A program made the position numbers and the translations under genes. The notes below the pieces were generated by a model, which saw only the letters and a program-made list of their open reading frames with translations, had not been told where the DNA came from and ran no database searches. A stretch of DNA of 64,000 nt from Chlorohelix sp037138995 (lineage in GTDB: Bacteria; Chloroflexota; Chloroflexia; Chloroheliales; Chloroheliaceae): NCBI RefSeq assembly GCF_037138995.1, contig NZ_JBAXHI010000003.1:115881-179880 (forward strand). The letters are read 5' to 3'. Shown one piece after another: positions 35,619-45,897 of this stretch. Position 1 is the first letter of the stretch. Every line of letters starts with the position of its first letter.

Positions 35619-37052
35619 CTATTTCACTAACGTTTTTGCTTTTTCTGCGATTTGCGCTGCCACCCGTTTACCATCCGCAATACAGTCTGGAACGCCGACT
35701 CCCCTGAAAGCTGCTCCTGCCATGTACAAGCCTTCGTGCTGCGCCGTTAACCGCTCGATTTCGGCTACTCGTTCTTCATGCCCTACATCATATTGAGGGT
35801 TTCCCTTATGCCAGCGAAATACTTTGTTTAGCACGGGGGTAGCGTTAATACCCATCGAGTCACGCATTTCTTCCCGCACCATTTGCAACAAACTCGCTTC
35901 ATCCTGTTCTGCCAGTTCTTCAGCGGAAGCGCCCCCTACAAAGGCGCGAACTAGCACATATTCTTCTGGGGCGCGCCAGTTGAATTTGGTAGATGACCAC
36001 GCGCAAGCAATGATTTTGCGCTTTTCGCTGCGCGGCACTACGAAACCAAAGCCACTCAAGGAATGCGCTACTTCTTTACGGCGGTAGCCTAACGAAACGG
36101 TAGCAGTAGAAACATAACGAATCTCTTTCAGTTTTTTCGCCAATTTTGAATCCAACCCCTGCACAATACCGGCTGTGGCATAGGTGGGAGTGGCGAATAT
36201 TACCGCATCTGCCTTTAAATGTGAGCCATCATCCAAAGTAAGGTCGTATGCTGTGCCATCATGTTGAATCGTTTCAACCTTACGATTTAGGAGCAATGAT
36301 TTGGCATCAAGCTTTTCCACAATGGCTTCGGGCAACCGCTGCAAGCCTCCGCGTAGAGTCAGAAAGTTTGAATTAGGAGCTTTACTGGGAGTGTTGATGC
36401 TGGCTTGCTCTTTCTTTTTGGCGCGGGCTGCCTCAATCTTTTGGGTGATAATTCCTAGCAGTAGGCTACCGTATTTCTTTTCCATTTCAAGAAAGCGCGG
36501 AAAGGTGCTTTTCAGGCTCATGTGATCGGCATCAGCCACATAAATACCGGCTACCATCGGTCCCGCGATGCGGTCAAGCGCTTCTTTGCCAAGGCGACGA
36601 CGCACGAAATCTGCTAGGCTCACGTCTGAATCGTCCTTGCGGCGCGGTATAAATAAATCCAGCCCCATGCGTAGCTTTCCGGGCCACGAAATCAATCCAG
36701 ATTTCAGGAAGGGGGTGATTTTGGTAGGGATTATGAGCATAACGCCTTCAGGCATCCGGCGAAGTTTGCCGCGACTCCATACGAAAACCTTACGCGCTTC
36801 AGTGTTTGTTCCGATTAATTCTTCGTCCAGATTTAGGGAGCGGCACAAGTCAACTGCTGCCGTTTTTAGTGCATGGAACGAATCGGGCCCACCCTCGACC
36901 ACAAAATTGCTTTGGCGTACCGTACTTACTTTGCCGCCGAAATGCGACGAACTTTCGATAAGTACATAGTCAATTGCACCCTGACCGAGTTGTTGCAGGT
37001 AATAGGTGGCAGATAACCCCGCCATTCCTCCTCCTATAATTGCTACTTTCAT
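35619..37052 (-). CDS. hemY: Protoporphyrinogen/coproporphyrinogen oxidase (HemY type)
   Basis: This FAD enzyme oxidises protoporphyrinogen IX or coproporphyrinogen III in haem (and possibly chlorophyll) synthesis. The 477-residue protein has VAIIGGGMAGLSATYYLQ at the N-terminus, FGGKVSTVR, the GGPDSF block near residue 54, GPMVAGIYVADADHMSL in the middle and a C-terminal FAD-binding YMAGAAFRGVGVPDCI. GAGG precedes the ATG. No other haem genes are near, so the pathway is scattered. Confidence 0.92.
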   Translation of the reverse strand: MKVAIIGGGMAGLSATYYLQQLGQGAIDYVLIESSSHFGGKVSTVRQSNFVVEGGPDSFHALKTAAVDLCRSLNLDEELIGTNTEARKVFVWSRGKLRRMPEGVMLIIPTKITPFLKSGLISWPGKLRMGLDLFIPRRKDDSDVSLADFVRRRLGKEALDRIAGPMVAGIYVADADHMSLKSTFPRFLEMEKKYGSLLLGIITQKIEAARAKKKEQASINTPSKAPNSNFLTLRGGLQRLPEAIVEKLDAKSLLLNRKVETIQHDGTAYDLTLDDGSHLKADAVIFATPTYATAGIVQGLDSKLAKKLKEIRYVSTATVSLGYRRKEVAHSLSGFGFVVPRSEKRKIIACAWSSTKFNWRAPEEYVLVRAFVGGASAEELAEQDEASLLQMVREEMRDSMGINATPVLNKVFRWHKGNPQYDVGHEERVAEIERLTAQHEGLYMAGAAFRGVGVPDCIADGKRVAAQIAEKAKTLVK

Positions 37053-37503
37053 CGCCTAAACCTCGTAAATTTGCTCTTTGAAGCGGGCAACCTACCTGCA
37101 ATGTCTGAGCTAAATGATTATATGTAGTTTCCGATGCTTCAAGTTTTCAGGTTCAACAGGAAAAGTAATACACACTCTATACTACCTTAATGCTGTATAT
37201 CTTTACAGTATTCATGACTACAATCTGAAGGGAGTTAATTTCTGTGTTTCTTGACGGTTGTTCAGCCTCTAAACTATACTCAAATTAGGCAGGCTTGCTT
37301 GATGTAGCTTTGCTACAAAGACAAGCTGTATATATGATATTATAATCATTAAAAGCAGTTCGGACACAGGGGGTCTCTTTAGTTAGTAAATCACGTTTTT
37401 GAGGGTGGATAAGTTCAACTGTGAAAGTGCAAGAATACAGTTTGAGTAGTTCGCCTTAGTAGAGAGTGGCGTGACTCCCCGTACCTAAATCAAAAAAGCA
37501 AAG
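37053..37503. other. Divergent spacer between hemY and the MMPL gene
   Basis: The 451-base gap has no gene. A hairpin-forming inverted repeat at 37303-37317 (TGTAGC, three bases, GCTACA) is flanked by GCTTG and CAAGC, extending the arms. A TATAAT hexamer lies near 37340 but has no good -35 box. It could be a transporter promoter region with an operator. Confidence 0.3.
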
Positions 37504-39921
37504 GTGGCTGAGGTCATGAAGGTAGATATCTCTGTAACTTCCCCAACACAAAACCCTGAATTAGCCGGAATCCAACCGCCCGTAAATAACCCAGTATATC
37601 GCTTAGGTAAGTTAGTTACTGGTAAGCGAGGGCGCTGGGTAGTATTGATAGTATGGATTTTACTGACGGGCTTATTGAGCAGCTTGCCGCCAAAACTGTC
37701 CAGCCTATATGATGATAATCTCGCTTCGGACATTGGCGATCAGGAATCGGTTCGAGCTTCCAAATTGTTGGAACAGGCTTTCCCTAATCGTAAAGGGCTG
37801 CCTGCGATAATCGCTTTTTACAATCCATCCGGTCTAACTGATAGTGATTTTGCCACAGCCCAGAAAGTCAGCGATTGGCTGGTTTCTGGTAATCAGCCCC
37901 CTAAAGTTGGGCAGGTACTTTCCATTTATACCGTGCCACAGTCCCGTTCGCAATTGGTTTCGGCGAATGGCACAACCATGACTATGATAGTTTCGCTGAA
38001 TATTCTATCCTCCAGCGATAAAAGCTTGACCGATACAGTAAAGGCTATCCGAGAATTTACCGACCCTCTTGATGGACATGGCTCACCGCTACAGGTCAAA
38101 GTTACTGGCGCGGGTGGAGTTGCGGCAGATGCACAACTAGTTTTTGTCGGAACTGACGTAGCCTTACTACTTACTACCGTTGCGCTGGTTATGGTTTTAT
38201 TAATCGTAATTTATCGCTCTCCGGTGTTGGCTTTACTGCCCTTGATTGCAGTAGGTATTACTCAAAGCGTAATCGGCGGGATACTAGCTTTAGCGGTTAA
38301 AGCCAATCTCTTCGGAATCAGTCAGATGGACAGTTCCATTATGACTATTCTGCTCTTTGGCGCGGGAACCGATTACACCATATTCCTTGTATCGCGCTAC
38401 CGTGAAGAGCTACATTCTGCGCCTGACCGCCTAACAGCCCTTCGCACCGCTTATTATGGAGTGGCAAGTGCTATTTTATCAAGCGCGGGAACGGTCATAG
38501 CTGCTTTGTTAGTGCTGTTACTGGCGATAGTAGGTATCTACCATTCGCTTGGACCTTCTTTGGCGACTGCTATTGCGGTTATGCTTATTGCTGGCTTAAC
38601 CCTAGTTCCGGCTCTCTTAGCGATATTGGGTAGTTTTGCTTTCTGGCCTTTTCGCCCCGACCTCAAAAAGAATAAGATTAGTACAAAACTCACTTTCTGG
38701 GGGAAACTTGCTCGACAGGTAAGCCATCATCCTTTGCAGGCAGTTCTGGGGAGTCTAGTATTCTTGCTGATACTTAGCTTGGGTAATCTTGGCGTAAATA
38801 ATGTCTATAACTTCCTGACAGGGTTTCGGCAACCCACTGCCTCTGCCAGCGGTTACAAGATTTTAGCCAACAACTTTGAACCGGGCGCACTTGCTCCCTT
38901 CGATGTAGTTATACAGCTTAAAGATGGTACTAATGCTTATCAGAAATTAGTGGAAATAGACCAGATTAGTCAAGCTATTGCTACTAATTCAAGTGTGGCA
39001 TTGGTGAGTGGTCCTACTCGCCCTGATGGCAAAACGCCTTCGGTTGACCCTGCCAGTTTGCAGCAGCAATTCGCAACCCTGCCACCCGCTCTTACCGAGG
39101 CAATCAGGTCTGGCAAGATGCCTACCACCGGGAGCATGCCGGGAGGAAGCTCGTTAAATCCTCAAATTATCGGGCTGTACGCCCAAACAATTTCCTATAT
39201 TTCACCTAGCAACACGGTAGTTCGGTTGCAAATTACCCTAAAAAGCGACCCTTATGGAGTTCCAGCCCTTGACAGCGTTACACCTATCCGCACTATAGCC
39301 AAGCAAGCCACCCAAAAAGCCGGACTGGGCGAAAACGTTAGTTTGACCGGAATGACGGCGCAATTGGATGATACTCGCCAAGCCAGCGACCACGACAAAT
39401 TGATTGTGATACCATTGGTCATATTACTAACCGGGCTTATTCTAGGTTTGCTATTGCGGAGTTTGGTAGCGCCCCTGTTCCTGCTTGCGGCGGTATTGCT
39501 CAATTTCTTTGCCGCGCTTGGCATCAGTTCGTTCTTGTTTACCACAATTCAAGGCGATGATGGTCTGTCCTACGCTACTCCGCTCTATGCCTTTATCTTT
39601 TTGGTGGCACTCGGCGCGGATTATACCATCTTCCTGATGTCTCGTGTCCGCGAAGAGGTTGCTAAATTAGGCATAGTAGAAGGCACTCAAAAAGCGGTGA
39701 CCAATACCGGTGGGGTTATTACTTCGGCTGGTATAATTCTCGCCGGTACATTCCTAGTGCTTACTATTTTGCCTTTGCGGGATTTATACCAGCTTGGGAT
39801 TGTGGTTGCAGTCGGTATTCTGCTGGACACTTTCATTGTACGCGGACTATTAGTGCCGGGCTTGGTATTGTTGTTAGGCGATGCCACTTGGTGGCCCAGT
39901 AAGAGATTAAAACGAGGCTAG
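37504..39921 (+). CDS. MMPL-family RND transporter
   Basis: The 805-residue membrane protein has two halves, each with one helix, a large outside loop, and a bundle of five to six helices. The family cores are visible: GAGTDYTIFLVSRYREEL in the first half and GADYTIFLMSRVREEV in the second, the proton-relay Asp-Tyr pair of MMPL proteins. Such transporters export lipids or drugs. Start is GTG 37504 or ATG 37516. It stands alone, so the substrate is unknown. Confidence 0.92.
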   Translation: MAEVMKVDISVTSPTQNPELAGIQPPVNNPVYRLGKLVTGKRGRWVVLIVWILLTGLLSSLPPKLSSLYDDNLASDIGDQESVRASKLLEQAFPNRKGLPAIIAFYNPSGLTDSDFATAQKVSDWLVSGNQPPKVGQVLSIYTVPQSRSQLVSANGTTMTMIVSLNILSSSDKSLTDTVKAIREFTDPLDGHGSPLQVKVTGAGGVAADAQLVFVGTDVALLLTTVALVMVLLIVIYRSPVLALLPLIAVGITQSVIGGILALAVKANLFGISQMDSSIMTILLFGAGTDYTIFLVSRYREELHSAPDRLTALRTAYYGVASAILSSAGTVIAALLVLLLAIVGIYHSLGPSLATAIAVMLIAGLTLVPALLAILGSFAFWPFRPDLKKNKISTKLTFWGKLARQVSHHPLQAVLGSLVFLLILSLGNLGVNNVYNFLTGFRQPTASASGYKILANNFEPGALAPFDVVIQLKDGTNAYQKLVEIDQISQAIATNSSVALVSGPTRPDGKTPSVDPASLQQQFATLPPALTEAIRSGKMPTTGSMPGGSSLNPQIIGLYAQTISYISPSNTVVRLQITLKSDPYGVPALDSVTPIRTIAKQATQKAGLGENVSLTGMTAQLDDTRQASDHDKLIVIPLVILLTGLILGLLLRSLVAPLFLLAAVLLNFFAALGISSFLFTTIQGDDGLSYATPLYAFIFLVALGADYTIFLMSRVREEVAKLGIVEGTQKAVTNTGGVITSAGIILAGTFLVLTILPLRDLYQLGIVVAVGILLDTFIVRGLLVPGLVLLLGDATWWPSKRLKRG

Positions 39922-39934
39922 TCGCTGTACAGCC

Positions 39935-41467
39935 TCAAAAACGGTAAAGCTGTACCCCTTCAGCGGAATAAACCAATTGCCAGCCCTTTGTGGCTGGCTT
40001 TAATTTGCCCAGATTTTGTTCGCGCCAAGTGTAAAGCAGGTAATTTAGCTGCCATGTTTGGATAATTTGCTGGCGAGTCGCATCTGGAGTTTCCAGCGCG
40101 AAAAATTGCTGCATAATTGCCAGCTTTTGCTCGGAATTAATTGTTTCCATTGAATGTCCGTAAAAGACATGTATTAGCAAGCGCCCGGGCAGCACATTTC
40201 CCAGTAATGGACCCGTCAGCACTACTTCCTCTGGCTTGCTATGTTGCTGTAGCCACTCTATCGCGCCAATTTCCCCCGCGCTCAAATACGGCACACGCAC
40301 AGGGTCATTTAAATTATCTTGTGGTAGGTAAACCAGCGCAATTGAAATAACCACCATTACTACACTGGATAGGGCGCTTATTCCCACCAGCAACCGCCCT
40401 TTAAAATCAAACCTGAAGCGTTCTATAACCAAAAAGTAATAACCAGCAGCAGCTAGACAGCACAAGGGTAGGTGAATTCCTTCCAGAAAGCGGCGCGAAA
40501 AATTTAGCGGCAATGCCAATAGCCCTACCGTAACTAACAACCAAATCACCACCAATTGCCAGCGCCGATTTAAAAGCGAATTTTTACCAGCCAACGCGGG
40601 TAAGCGGCGGGCTATCCACCATATTTCTATAATTGACAGCGGTACTAACAGCCCGTAACCTGACAGCGAAGTGAGCGGATCAAGCGTGATGGTTTGGTTT
40701 TGGCTCATCCACGCTTTCAAGAGCGGGTCGTTTTCTGTCCCCCACCATGTCAGGAAAGGACCCGGCGTACCTGTCAGCCCCACCATTATTAGCCCAAGCA
40801 TGCCCCACCAATCCGGGCGGCGGTTTGCGATAGACAACCACAACCAGTAAACCGCCAGTACCCCGGCAAGCGTAATCAGCAGGAAAGGATGTACAAATCC
40901 CAGAACCAGTGTTGCAATTGCCGCTTTCAAGTAGTGCAGCCATTGTTGTTGTTCAAGCCCCAATAGCGTTTCGGTTAACGCAAGTATTAATAACGCCGTT
41001 GCCAGCGGGAAATGGGGGTTAGCGAAAATGCTCAGAAAGGTATAACCCTCTGCCACCCAGAAATCCGGTGCATTTACGCCAAAGGCTACCAGCAACCAGC
41101 CAAAGCCGGATGCCACACAAACCAGCCGGAAAGCCAGCTTTTGCCTAACTATGTCGGTAAAAAGTAAGGTGATGAAACGATAACTAACTTCTAAAAGCAA
41201 CCAGCCCGCCAGCACCCGCGCAAAATGGAATATCAGAATATTGGGGAGGTGGAGAAGTCCGGCTATCTTGCCTAATAGCAGGTAGAACACAAAGATAACT
41301 GCCCCATTGCCCCCCTGTTCACTGGTATGTGCCAAATGGAACACCCATGCGCCCTGTCGCCCTTCTTCCATTTTTGCCAGATAGGTATTGCCATCGTTGG
41401 CGTTAAAAAGCAGCCCGGTAAATTGCTGTCCTGCTGGCGTAACCACCCATGCCCAAACCAATGGCAA
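39935..41467 (-). CDS. Polytopic membrane protein, probable GT-C-like
   Basis: About 510 residues with ten or more hydrophobic helices and no recognised soluble domain. A NANDGNTYLAKMEEG loop after the first helix and a soluble C-terminal part resemble GT-C glycosyltransferases. The start is a problem: the first helix (WRWIIFTLSLTVLPLVW) continues upstream in frame with no ATG; TTG 41467 lies inside it. A rare start further up, near the preceding gene's stop, would give a complete helix. It probably forms an operon with the next gene upstream. Confidence 0.6.
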   Translation of the reverse strand: MPLVWAWVVTPAGQQFTGLLFNANDGNTYLAKMEEGRQGAWVFHLAHTSEQGGNGAVIFVFYLLLGKIAGLLHLPNILIFHFARVLAGWLLLEVSYRFITLLFTDIVRQKLAFRLVCVASGFGWLLVAFGVNAPDFWVAEGYTFLSIFANPHFPLATALLILALTETLLGLEQQQWLHYLKAAIATLVLGFVHPFLLITLAGVLAVYWLWLSIANRRPDWWGMLGLIMVGLTGTPGPFLTWWGTENDPLLKAWMSQNQTITLDPLTSLSGYGLLVPLSIIEIWWIARRLPALAGKNSLLNRRWQLVVIWLLVTVGLLALPLNFSRRFLEGIHLPLCCLAAAGYYFLVIERFRFDFKGRLLVGISALSSVVMVVISIALVYLPQDNLNDPVRVPYLSAGEIGAIEWLQQHSKPEEVVLTGPLLGNVLPGRLLIHVFYGHSMETINSEQKLAIMQQFFALETPDATRQQIIQTWQLNYLLYTWREQNLGKLKPATKGWQLVYSAEGVQLYRF

Positions 41468-41579
41468 TACGGTCAGGCTTAGCGTGAAAATTATCCAACG
41501 CCAGCGCCACCACGAATCGCTAACAGGTTGGGGCGCACTATCTTTATTGGTTGATTTTAGCGTTTGGGTACTAACTGGT

Positions 41580-43145
41580 TTATTCTCCCTCTTTGGGTAT
41601 CAGAATCCAAGCGTAATCCTGTCCTTCGCTGCCTCGTAGGGTATCTATCAAGCGATAATGCTGGCGCACAGTTTGTTCAAAGCCTTCGGGCCAACGATAC
41701 GCCCCGCTGCGTTCTTCGTGAAGTACATCGAAACCAAAGAGCATCATTTTGAAAGTATGCTGCTTTACATCTTCCACTAATAGTTGTCCATTCCGTTGTC
41801 CAACTCTGGCAAGCTGGCGAAAAATAAAGTGATCAAAAACCAGTTCGCTGCGTCCTGCTGCAAAAGTCGGACCGGTCAGTTCGATAAATAGTTTTTCGTT
41901 TGCGCTACCATATTGCTTTACATAACTAACAGCTTGTTGGAACGGCTCTCTTAGGTAATCATAATTATTGGGTTGGTACACCACCGGAATTATTGAAACC
42001 AGCAATACTATCATCTGCAATCCGGTTGCTATACGCCATAGCCATTGCCCAGTTTTGAAGGCGGATGTCGGAATTATTAAACACCCTGCCAGCACACATA
42101 GCGCGGCAATAGCCTCAAAGAAATAATAGTCTGCCGCGCCGGTTTTACCAACGGTCAGCGCAGTAGTAGCTGCCAATCCACCCCACAGTAAAGGCAGTCT
42201 CAAAGCGTTTTGATGCCGAACAATTGGCTGTGATAGCCACACCACCACTGCAATTATAGGAGCTTGTAGCAGCAGGAATAGAATCCAGTTACCTAGCATT
42301 TGGTCGAGCGCAAACGGGGTATAACGTTCCATCGCAATAAAGAAAAGATAGCGCCCCTCGGTAAGTAACGACAGCGCCAACACACCCAACCCAACCGCAA
42401 GCGCATAAACTCCGCCAAAAATAAACGCCTGCCGTCTTCGTCCTGCCAGAAACAGGTAAAGTGCCAGCGCCAACGGAGCGGCAACCAAAGATTGCTTTGT
42501 GAAAAATGCCAGCCAGAATAGCGGCAAGGGTTTAAGTAGTAACAGTTTTAAGCCCGGATTTTCTTGCGCCTTCAAGCTTTTAAGAGTGGCATATATTCCG
42601 GCAAGTATAAGGCTGATACCTAGCGCATCCACTCGTCCGATGCCGCCCCAGAAAATTACCGGATGTGTGCCTAGGAAAAGGCTGGCGGCAGTAAGGCTAA
42701 CTAATCGGTCTGGGTTATATAACCGCGACAGCTTATATATGAAATAAGCAGTTAAGCACAAACCGGCAAAGGATAGCAACCGCATAGCATAAAGGGGTAC
42801 GAGCCAACCGCTCACCCCCGGAACTAATGTCATAAGACGAGCTAATAGGGCAGAGAGGTAGGGAAATAGGGGCGGGTAAGCCAAAACGGTAGCAGCGTAG
42901 AAATCTGGCTTGAAATTATAAAGGGCGACAGGGTTTGGGTCTCTCAGAATTTGCTCAACGCCACCCAGCAGAAGACCTTCGCTGTAATCGAGTTGTATTG
43001 GAGCAAAAGCATTGATTATCAGATGCACTATAGTCTGACCGGCAATCAGGGTGGTAAGTATGCAAAATAGGAAATGCCATTTAAGTTGGAAAGCGCGTCT
43101 AATTTTGTTAACTTCTTTAGAAATATAAGTAACAAATTTTGACAT
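41580..43145 (-). CDS. Polytopic membrane protein, GT39/GT-C-like
   Basis: The protein has about 521 residues from ATG 43145 (the frame opens at 43187). An early QLDYSEGLLLGGVEQI loop follows the first helix and resembles the acidic first loop of GT-C transferases (mannosyltransferase type). Around ten helices and a C-terminal soluble part with a Tyr-rich end follow. It would add a sugar from a lipid carrier to a wall or surface product. The target is unknown; the membrane protein on the same strand downstream is likely its partner. Confidence 0.65.
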   Translation of the reverse strand: MSKFVTYISKEVNKIRRAFQLKWHFLFCILTTLIAGQTIVHLIINAFAPIQLDYSEGLLLGGVEQILRDPNPVALYNFKPDFYAATVLAYPPLFPYLSALLARLMTLVPGVSGWLVPLYAMRLLSFAGLCLTAYFIYKLSRLYNPDRLVSLTAASLFLGTHPVIFWGGIGRVDALGISLILAGIYATLKSLKAQENPGLKLLLLKPLPLFWLAFFTKQSLVAAPLALALYLFLAGRRRQAFIFGGVYALAVGLGVLALSLLTEGRYLFFIAMERYTPFALDQMLGNWILFLLLQAPIIAVVVWLSQPIVRHQNALRLPLLWGGLAATTALTVGKTGAADYYFFEAIAALCVLAGCLIIPTSAFKTGQWLWRIATGLQMIVLLVSIIPVVYQPNNYDYLREPFQQAVSYVKQYGSANEKLFIELTGPTFAAGRSELVFDHFIFRQLARVGQRNGQLLVEDVKQHTFKMMLFGFDVLHEERSGAYRWPEGFEQTVRQHYRLIDTLRGSEGQDYAWILIPKEGE

Positions 43146-43284
43146 ATGATTAGCTTTTTTATTTCTTTGAGGTAAAATATACCACAAAGCTTGTAAGCCA
43201 TCCTGATAAGATGCTTTGTTATAAAGATATTTGTTTTGATTTCAGCGGTAAGCCGGAAGAGAAAGAAACGGAGAGCATGCGCTT

Positions 43285-43746
43285 ATGTTAGTTTACTCCA
43301 GCCCCGATAGATTTTTTGAAAACTGCCTAGAGCAGTGCGCTTTGCACGATAACGGGCTACGCAAAGCCCCTACTTTATCCGAAGCGAAAGCCGCTGAATC
43401 CTTGCATAGGACTCTGGTTCGCGCCCTGAACGACCTGCGTAATGGTGCGGATACAGTGTACGCACGCGGCAAACCCTCCGGTGAGGTTGCTGATTGGGAG
43501 CGGAGATGGCAAGCATGGGCTTCGGCGCGTACCACCGCTTTTTACAGTCGTGTCGCGCTGATGTTGCTGGGAGAAAAAGGCTATCTGGCTTATTTTCTTG
43601 AAATTCTGCGTACCAGTGATAACCTAGCGTTTTTGGGAGTTAGCAACGACTTGTTGCAACATGCTTCCGGCTATTATTTGTCCGGTGCAGAAGAAGATTT
43701 AATCCAAAGCCAACTCGCAGATTTTTGGCAACAGCGTGGAATATAA
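43285..43746 (+). CDS. Protein of unknown function, 153 residues
   Basis: I do not recognise this mostly helical, soluble protein. It has no signal peptide, Cys pairs or known motif. GGAGAG lies just before the ATG. Its end overlaps the glycosylase gene by 11 bases, so both are probably translated together and it may take part in DNA repair, which is inference from position only. Confidence 0.6.
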   Translation: MLVYSSPDRFFENCLEQCALHDNGLRKAPTLSEAKAAESLHRTLVRALNDLRNGADTVYARGKPSGEVADWERRWQAWASARTTAFYSRVALMLLGEKGYLAYFLEILRTSDNLAFLGVSNDLLQHASGYYLSGAEEDLIQSQLADFWQQRGI

Positions 43747-44401
43747 CAATAACTCGATGGCAAGCGAAGAAGCCGCGTTGCTGACTTACTTTGAACAACA
43801 TAAGTTGCCGCCGGAATTTTACAACGCCCCCACCCTTGAAGTGGCGCAACAGCTTTTGGGTATGGTACTGGTGTGTCGCACGTCCGAAGGTAGCGCGGCA
43901 GGGCTAATTGTGGAAACTGAAGGCTATGTGGGACAAGGCGACCCTGCTTGCCATGCCTATAAGGGGCGCACTCCCCGCAACGAAACTATGTGGGGCGCAC
44001 CCGGTCATGCCTACGTCTATTTTACCTACGGCAATCACTGGATGTTTAATACCGTCACCGAACGCACCGATTTTCCGGCGGCTGCGTTGGTTCGCGCCTT
44101 GCAACCCGTTGCGGGTCTGGATTTGATTCGGCAGAGGCGGCGATTGGACGAGTTGAAGGTGAAGCCGGAAGAACACAATTTGGCGAACGGTCCCGGCAAA
44201 TTGACTGCTGCGTTGGGAATCAATGGTACATTAAACGGGCTAGGGCTACAAAGTGAGACGCTTTTTATCGCGCAACCGCCGCCCGAAATACGCCTTCCCT
44301 CTTTCCAGATAGTAAGTACCACCCGCATCGGGATTTCGCAGGGTCAGGATTTGCCATGGCGCTACTATGTGGCAGAGAATCGTTGCGTTTCCCGAAAGTA
44401 G
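43736..44401 (+). CDS. 3-methyladenine DNA glycosylase (AAG/MPG family)
   Basis: This base-excision enzyme removes alkylated purines. The 221-residue protein shows the family blocks LLGMVLVCRT, IVETEGYVGQGDPACHAYKGRTPRNETMWG (in parts), YVYFTYGNHWMFN and LANGPGKLTAALGI. The acid and Tyr residues used for catalysis lie in the second and third blocks. ATG 43736 or ATG 43757 could start it. Overlap with the previous gene makes an operon. Confidence 0.92.
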   Translation: MEYNNNSMASEEAALLTYFEQHKLPPEFYNAPTLEVAQQLLGMVLVCRTSEGSAAGLIVETEGYVGQGDPACHAYKGRTPRNETMWGAPGHAYVYFTYGNHWMFNTVTERTDFPAAALVRALQPVAGLDLIRQRRRLDELKVKPEEHNLANGPGKLTAALGINGTLNGLGLQSETLFIAQPPPEIRLPSFQIVSTTRIGISQGQDLPWRYYVAENRCVSRK

Positions 44402-44448
44402 GGTAGCTTGACCGGAGTTTTATAATTTGTCCGAGGTAGTATAAAAAT

Positions 44449-45069
44449 ATGCGAGAAGTAGAGAAAAAGGCGCAGGATAGCGCAATTGATGTACCGCAAC
44501 GTGATTTCAAACCGTCCGGAACTATGCGCCGACCCGCTGCCATACTGGTGCTGGTGCGGTTGTTGGAGGGCGAACCCAACGTTTTGTTTATCCGGCGCAG
44601 CCAGAAGGTGCGTAATCACAAAGGGCAAATCAGTTTCCCCGGAGGCAGCTTCGACCTTGAAGATGTTACTCTAGATGTTACCGCCCTGCGCGAAGCTCAG
44701 GAGGAGCTTGGGATAAACCCTGCCGACTTGAAGATTTTAGGTGCGCTTCCGGCAGCCGATACGATTGTCAGCAATTTCATGGTGCATCCCTTTGTGGCGA
44801 TACCGCATAATCCGGCGCAGGTTTTGAACTTTATCCCGGACGGTTATGAAGTGGGTGAAATATTTCATGTGCCTTTGCCTGAACTGCTGCAACCTCGCGC
44901 CTTTACGTTGGAGACATGGCGGGTAGGCGGACATTCGCGCCAGATGGTTTTTTACACTTATCGCCATTACGTAATCTGGGGCGCAACCGCTTTTATCCTG
45001 CACAATTTTTTGGGGGAAATTAAGCAGGGACACTGGCAAGAATTATTTGAACTGGACAAGCTGGTTTAA
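44449..45069 (+). CDS. Nudix hydrolase, CoA-pyrophosphatase-like
   Basis: The 206-residue protein has the Nudix box (GGSFDLEDVTLDVTALREAQEELGI, split here into GGSFDLED and REAQEELGI) preceded by RNHKGQISFPGG, the NuCoA-type motif of CoA/NADH pyrophosphatases. The reaction is hydrolysis of a nucleoside diphosphate linked to another group; the exact substrate is not certain. GAGG lies 12 bases before the ATG. Confidence 0.88.
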   Translation: MREVEKKAQDSAIDVPQRDFKPSGTMRRPAAILVLVRLLEGEPNVLFIRRSQKVRNHKGQISFPGGSFDLEDVTLDVTALREAQEELGINPADLKILGALPAADTIVSNFMVHPFVAIPHNPAQVLNFIPDGYEVGEIFHVPLPELLQPRAFTLETWRVGGHSRQMVFYTYRHYVIWGATAFILHNFLGEIKQGHWQELFELDKLV

Positions 45070-45087
45070 GCTAAGGAGAGTATAGAG

Positions 45088-45894
45088 ATGCCAGAGAAAA
45101 AGGCGCATATCAACGGGGTGGAGATGTTCTGGATGGAAGCGGGTTCGGGAGAGCCTTTGCTTTTGCTGCATGGCTTTCCGCTCGACCATACTATGTGGCT
45201 GTCACAGCTTGATTATTTCTCGAAAGCAGGATGGCGCGTGATTGCGCCCGATTTGCGAGGTTTTGGCAAGAGCGGAATTGCGCCTGGCGATGTGAATACA
45301 ATGGAAGCATTAGCGGTGGACGTGGCAGCGTTACTCGACCATCTCAAAATAGAGAAGGCAACAATGTTGGGGCTTTCAATGGGCGGTTATATCACTTTTG
45401 CCTTCTATCGCTTGTACCCACAAAGAATCCGCGCCATGATTCTTGCCGATACCAAAGCCGAACCGGATACGTCGGAAGGGCGTAACCTGCGCTATAAATC
45501 TTTGGAAGCAGTGCGTCAGAAAGGTTCGGGGACGATTGCCGAAAGCATGATTCCGGGACTGTTCGCCACCGAAACCTACCGTGACAAGCCCGATTTGGTG
45601 GCTCAATTGGCGGGTGTAATCGAGCGTACTAATCCAGAAACGATAATTGCGACCTTGCCCGGTTTGGCGGAACGTCCGGATTCGACTCCGCTATTGTCGC
45701 AGATTAAGGTTCCGGCTCTTATTATTCACGGTATAGATGATAAGTTAATGCCTTTGGATAAGGCTAAGGCAATGGCGCAAGCTATCCCCGACTGGCAGTT
45801 CAGCGCAGTACCGCACGCCGGGCATATGGCAAATCTGGAGAACCCCGAATTTTTCAACCGGGCGTTGGCGACTTTTTTGAAGGAATTGAAATAG
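45088..45894 (+). CDS. Alpha/beta hydrolase, 3-oxoadipate enol-lactonase-like
   Basis: The 268-residue protein has the fold's key points: LLHGFPLDHTMW oxyanion loop, nucleophile S97 in GLSMGG, Asp in GIDDKLMP and His in HAGHMANLENP. AAGGAGAG precedes the ATG. It sits between Nudix and uvrC genes, so it is possibly part of that transcript, but no pathway is suggested. Confidence 0.85.
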   Translation: MPEKKAHINGVEMFWMEAGSGEPLLLLHGFPLDHTMWLSQLDYFSKAGWRVIAPDLRGFGKSGIAPGDVNTMEALAVDVAALLDHLKIEKATMLGLSMGGYITFAFYRLYPQRIRAMILADTKAEPDTSEGRNLRYKSLEAVRQKGSGTIAESMIPGLFATETYRDKPDLVAQLAGVIERTNPETIIATLPGLAERPDSTPLLSQIKVPALIIHGIDDKLMPLDKAKAMAQAIPDWQFSAVPHAGHMANLENPEFFNRALATFLKELK

Positions 45895-45897
45895 AGC

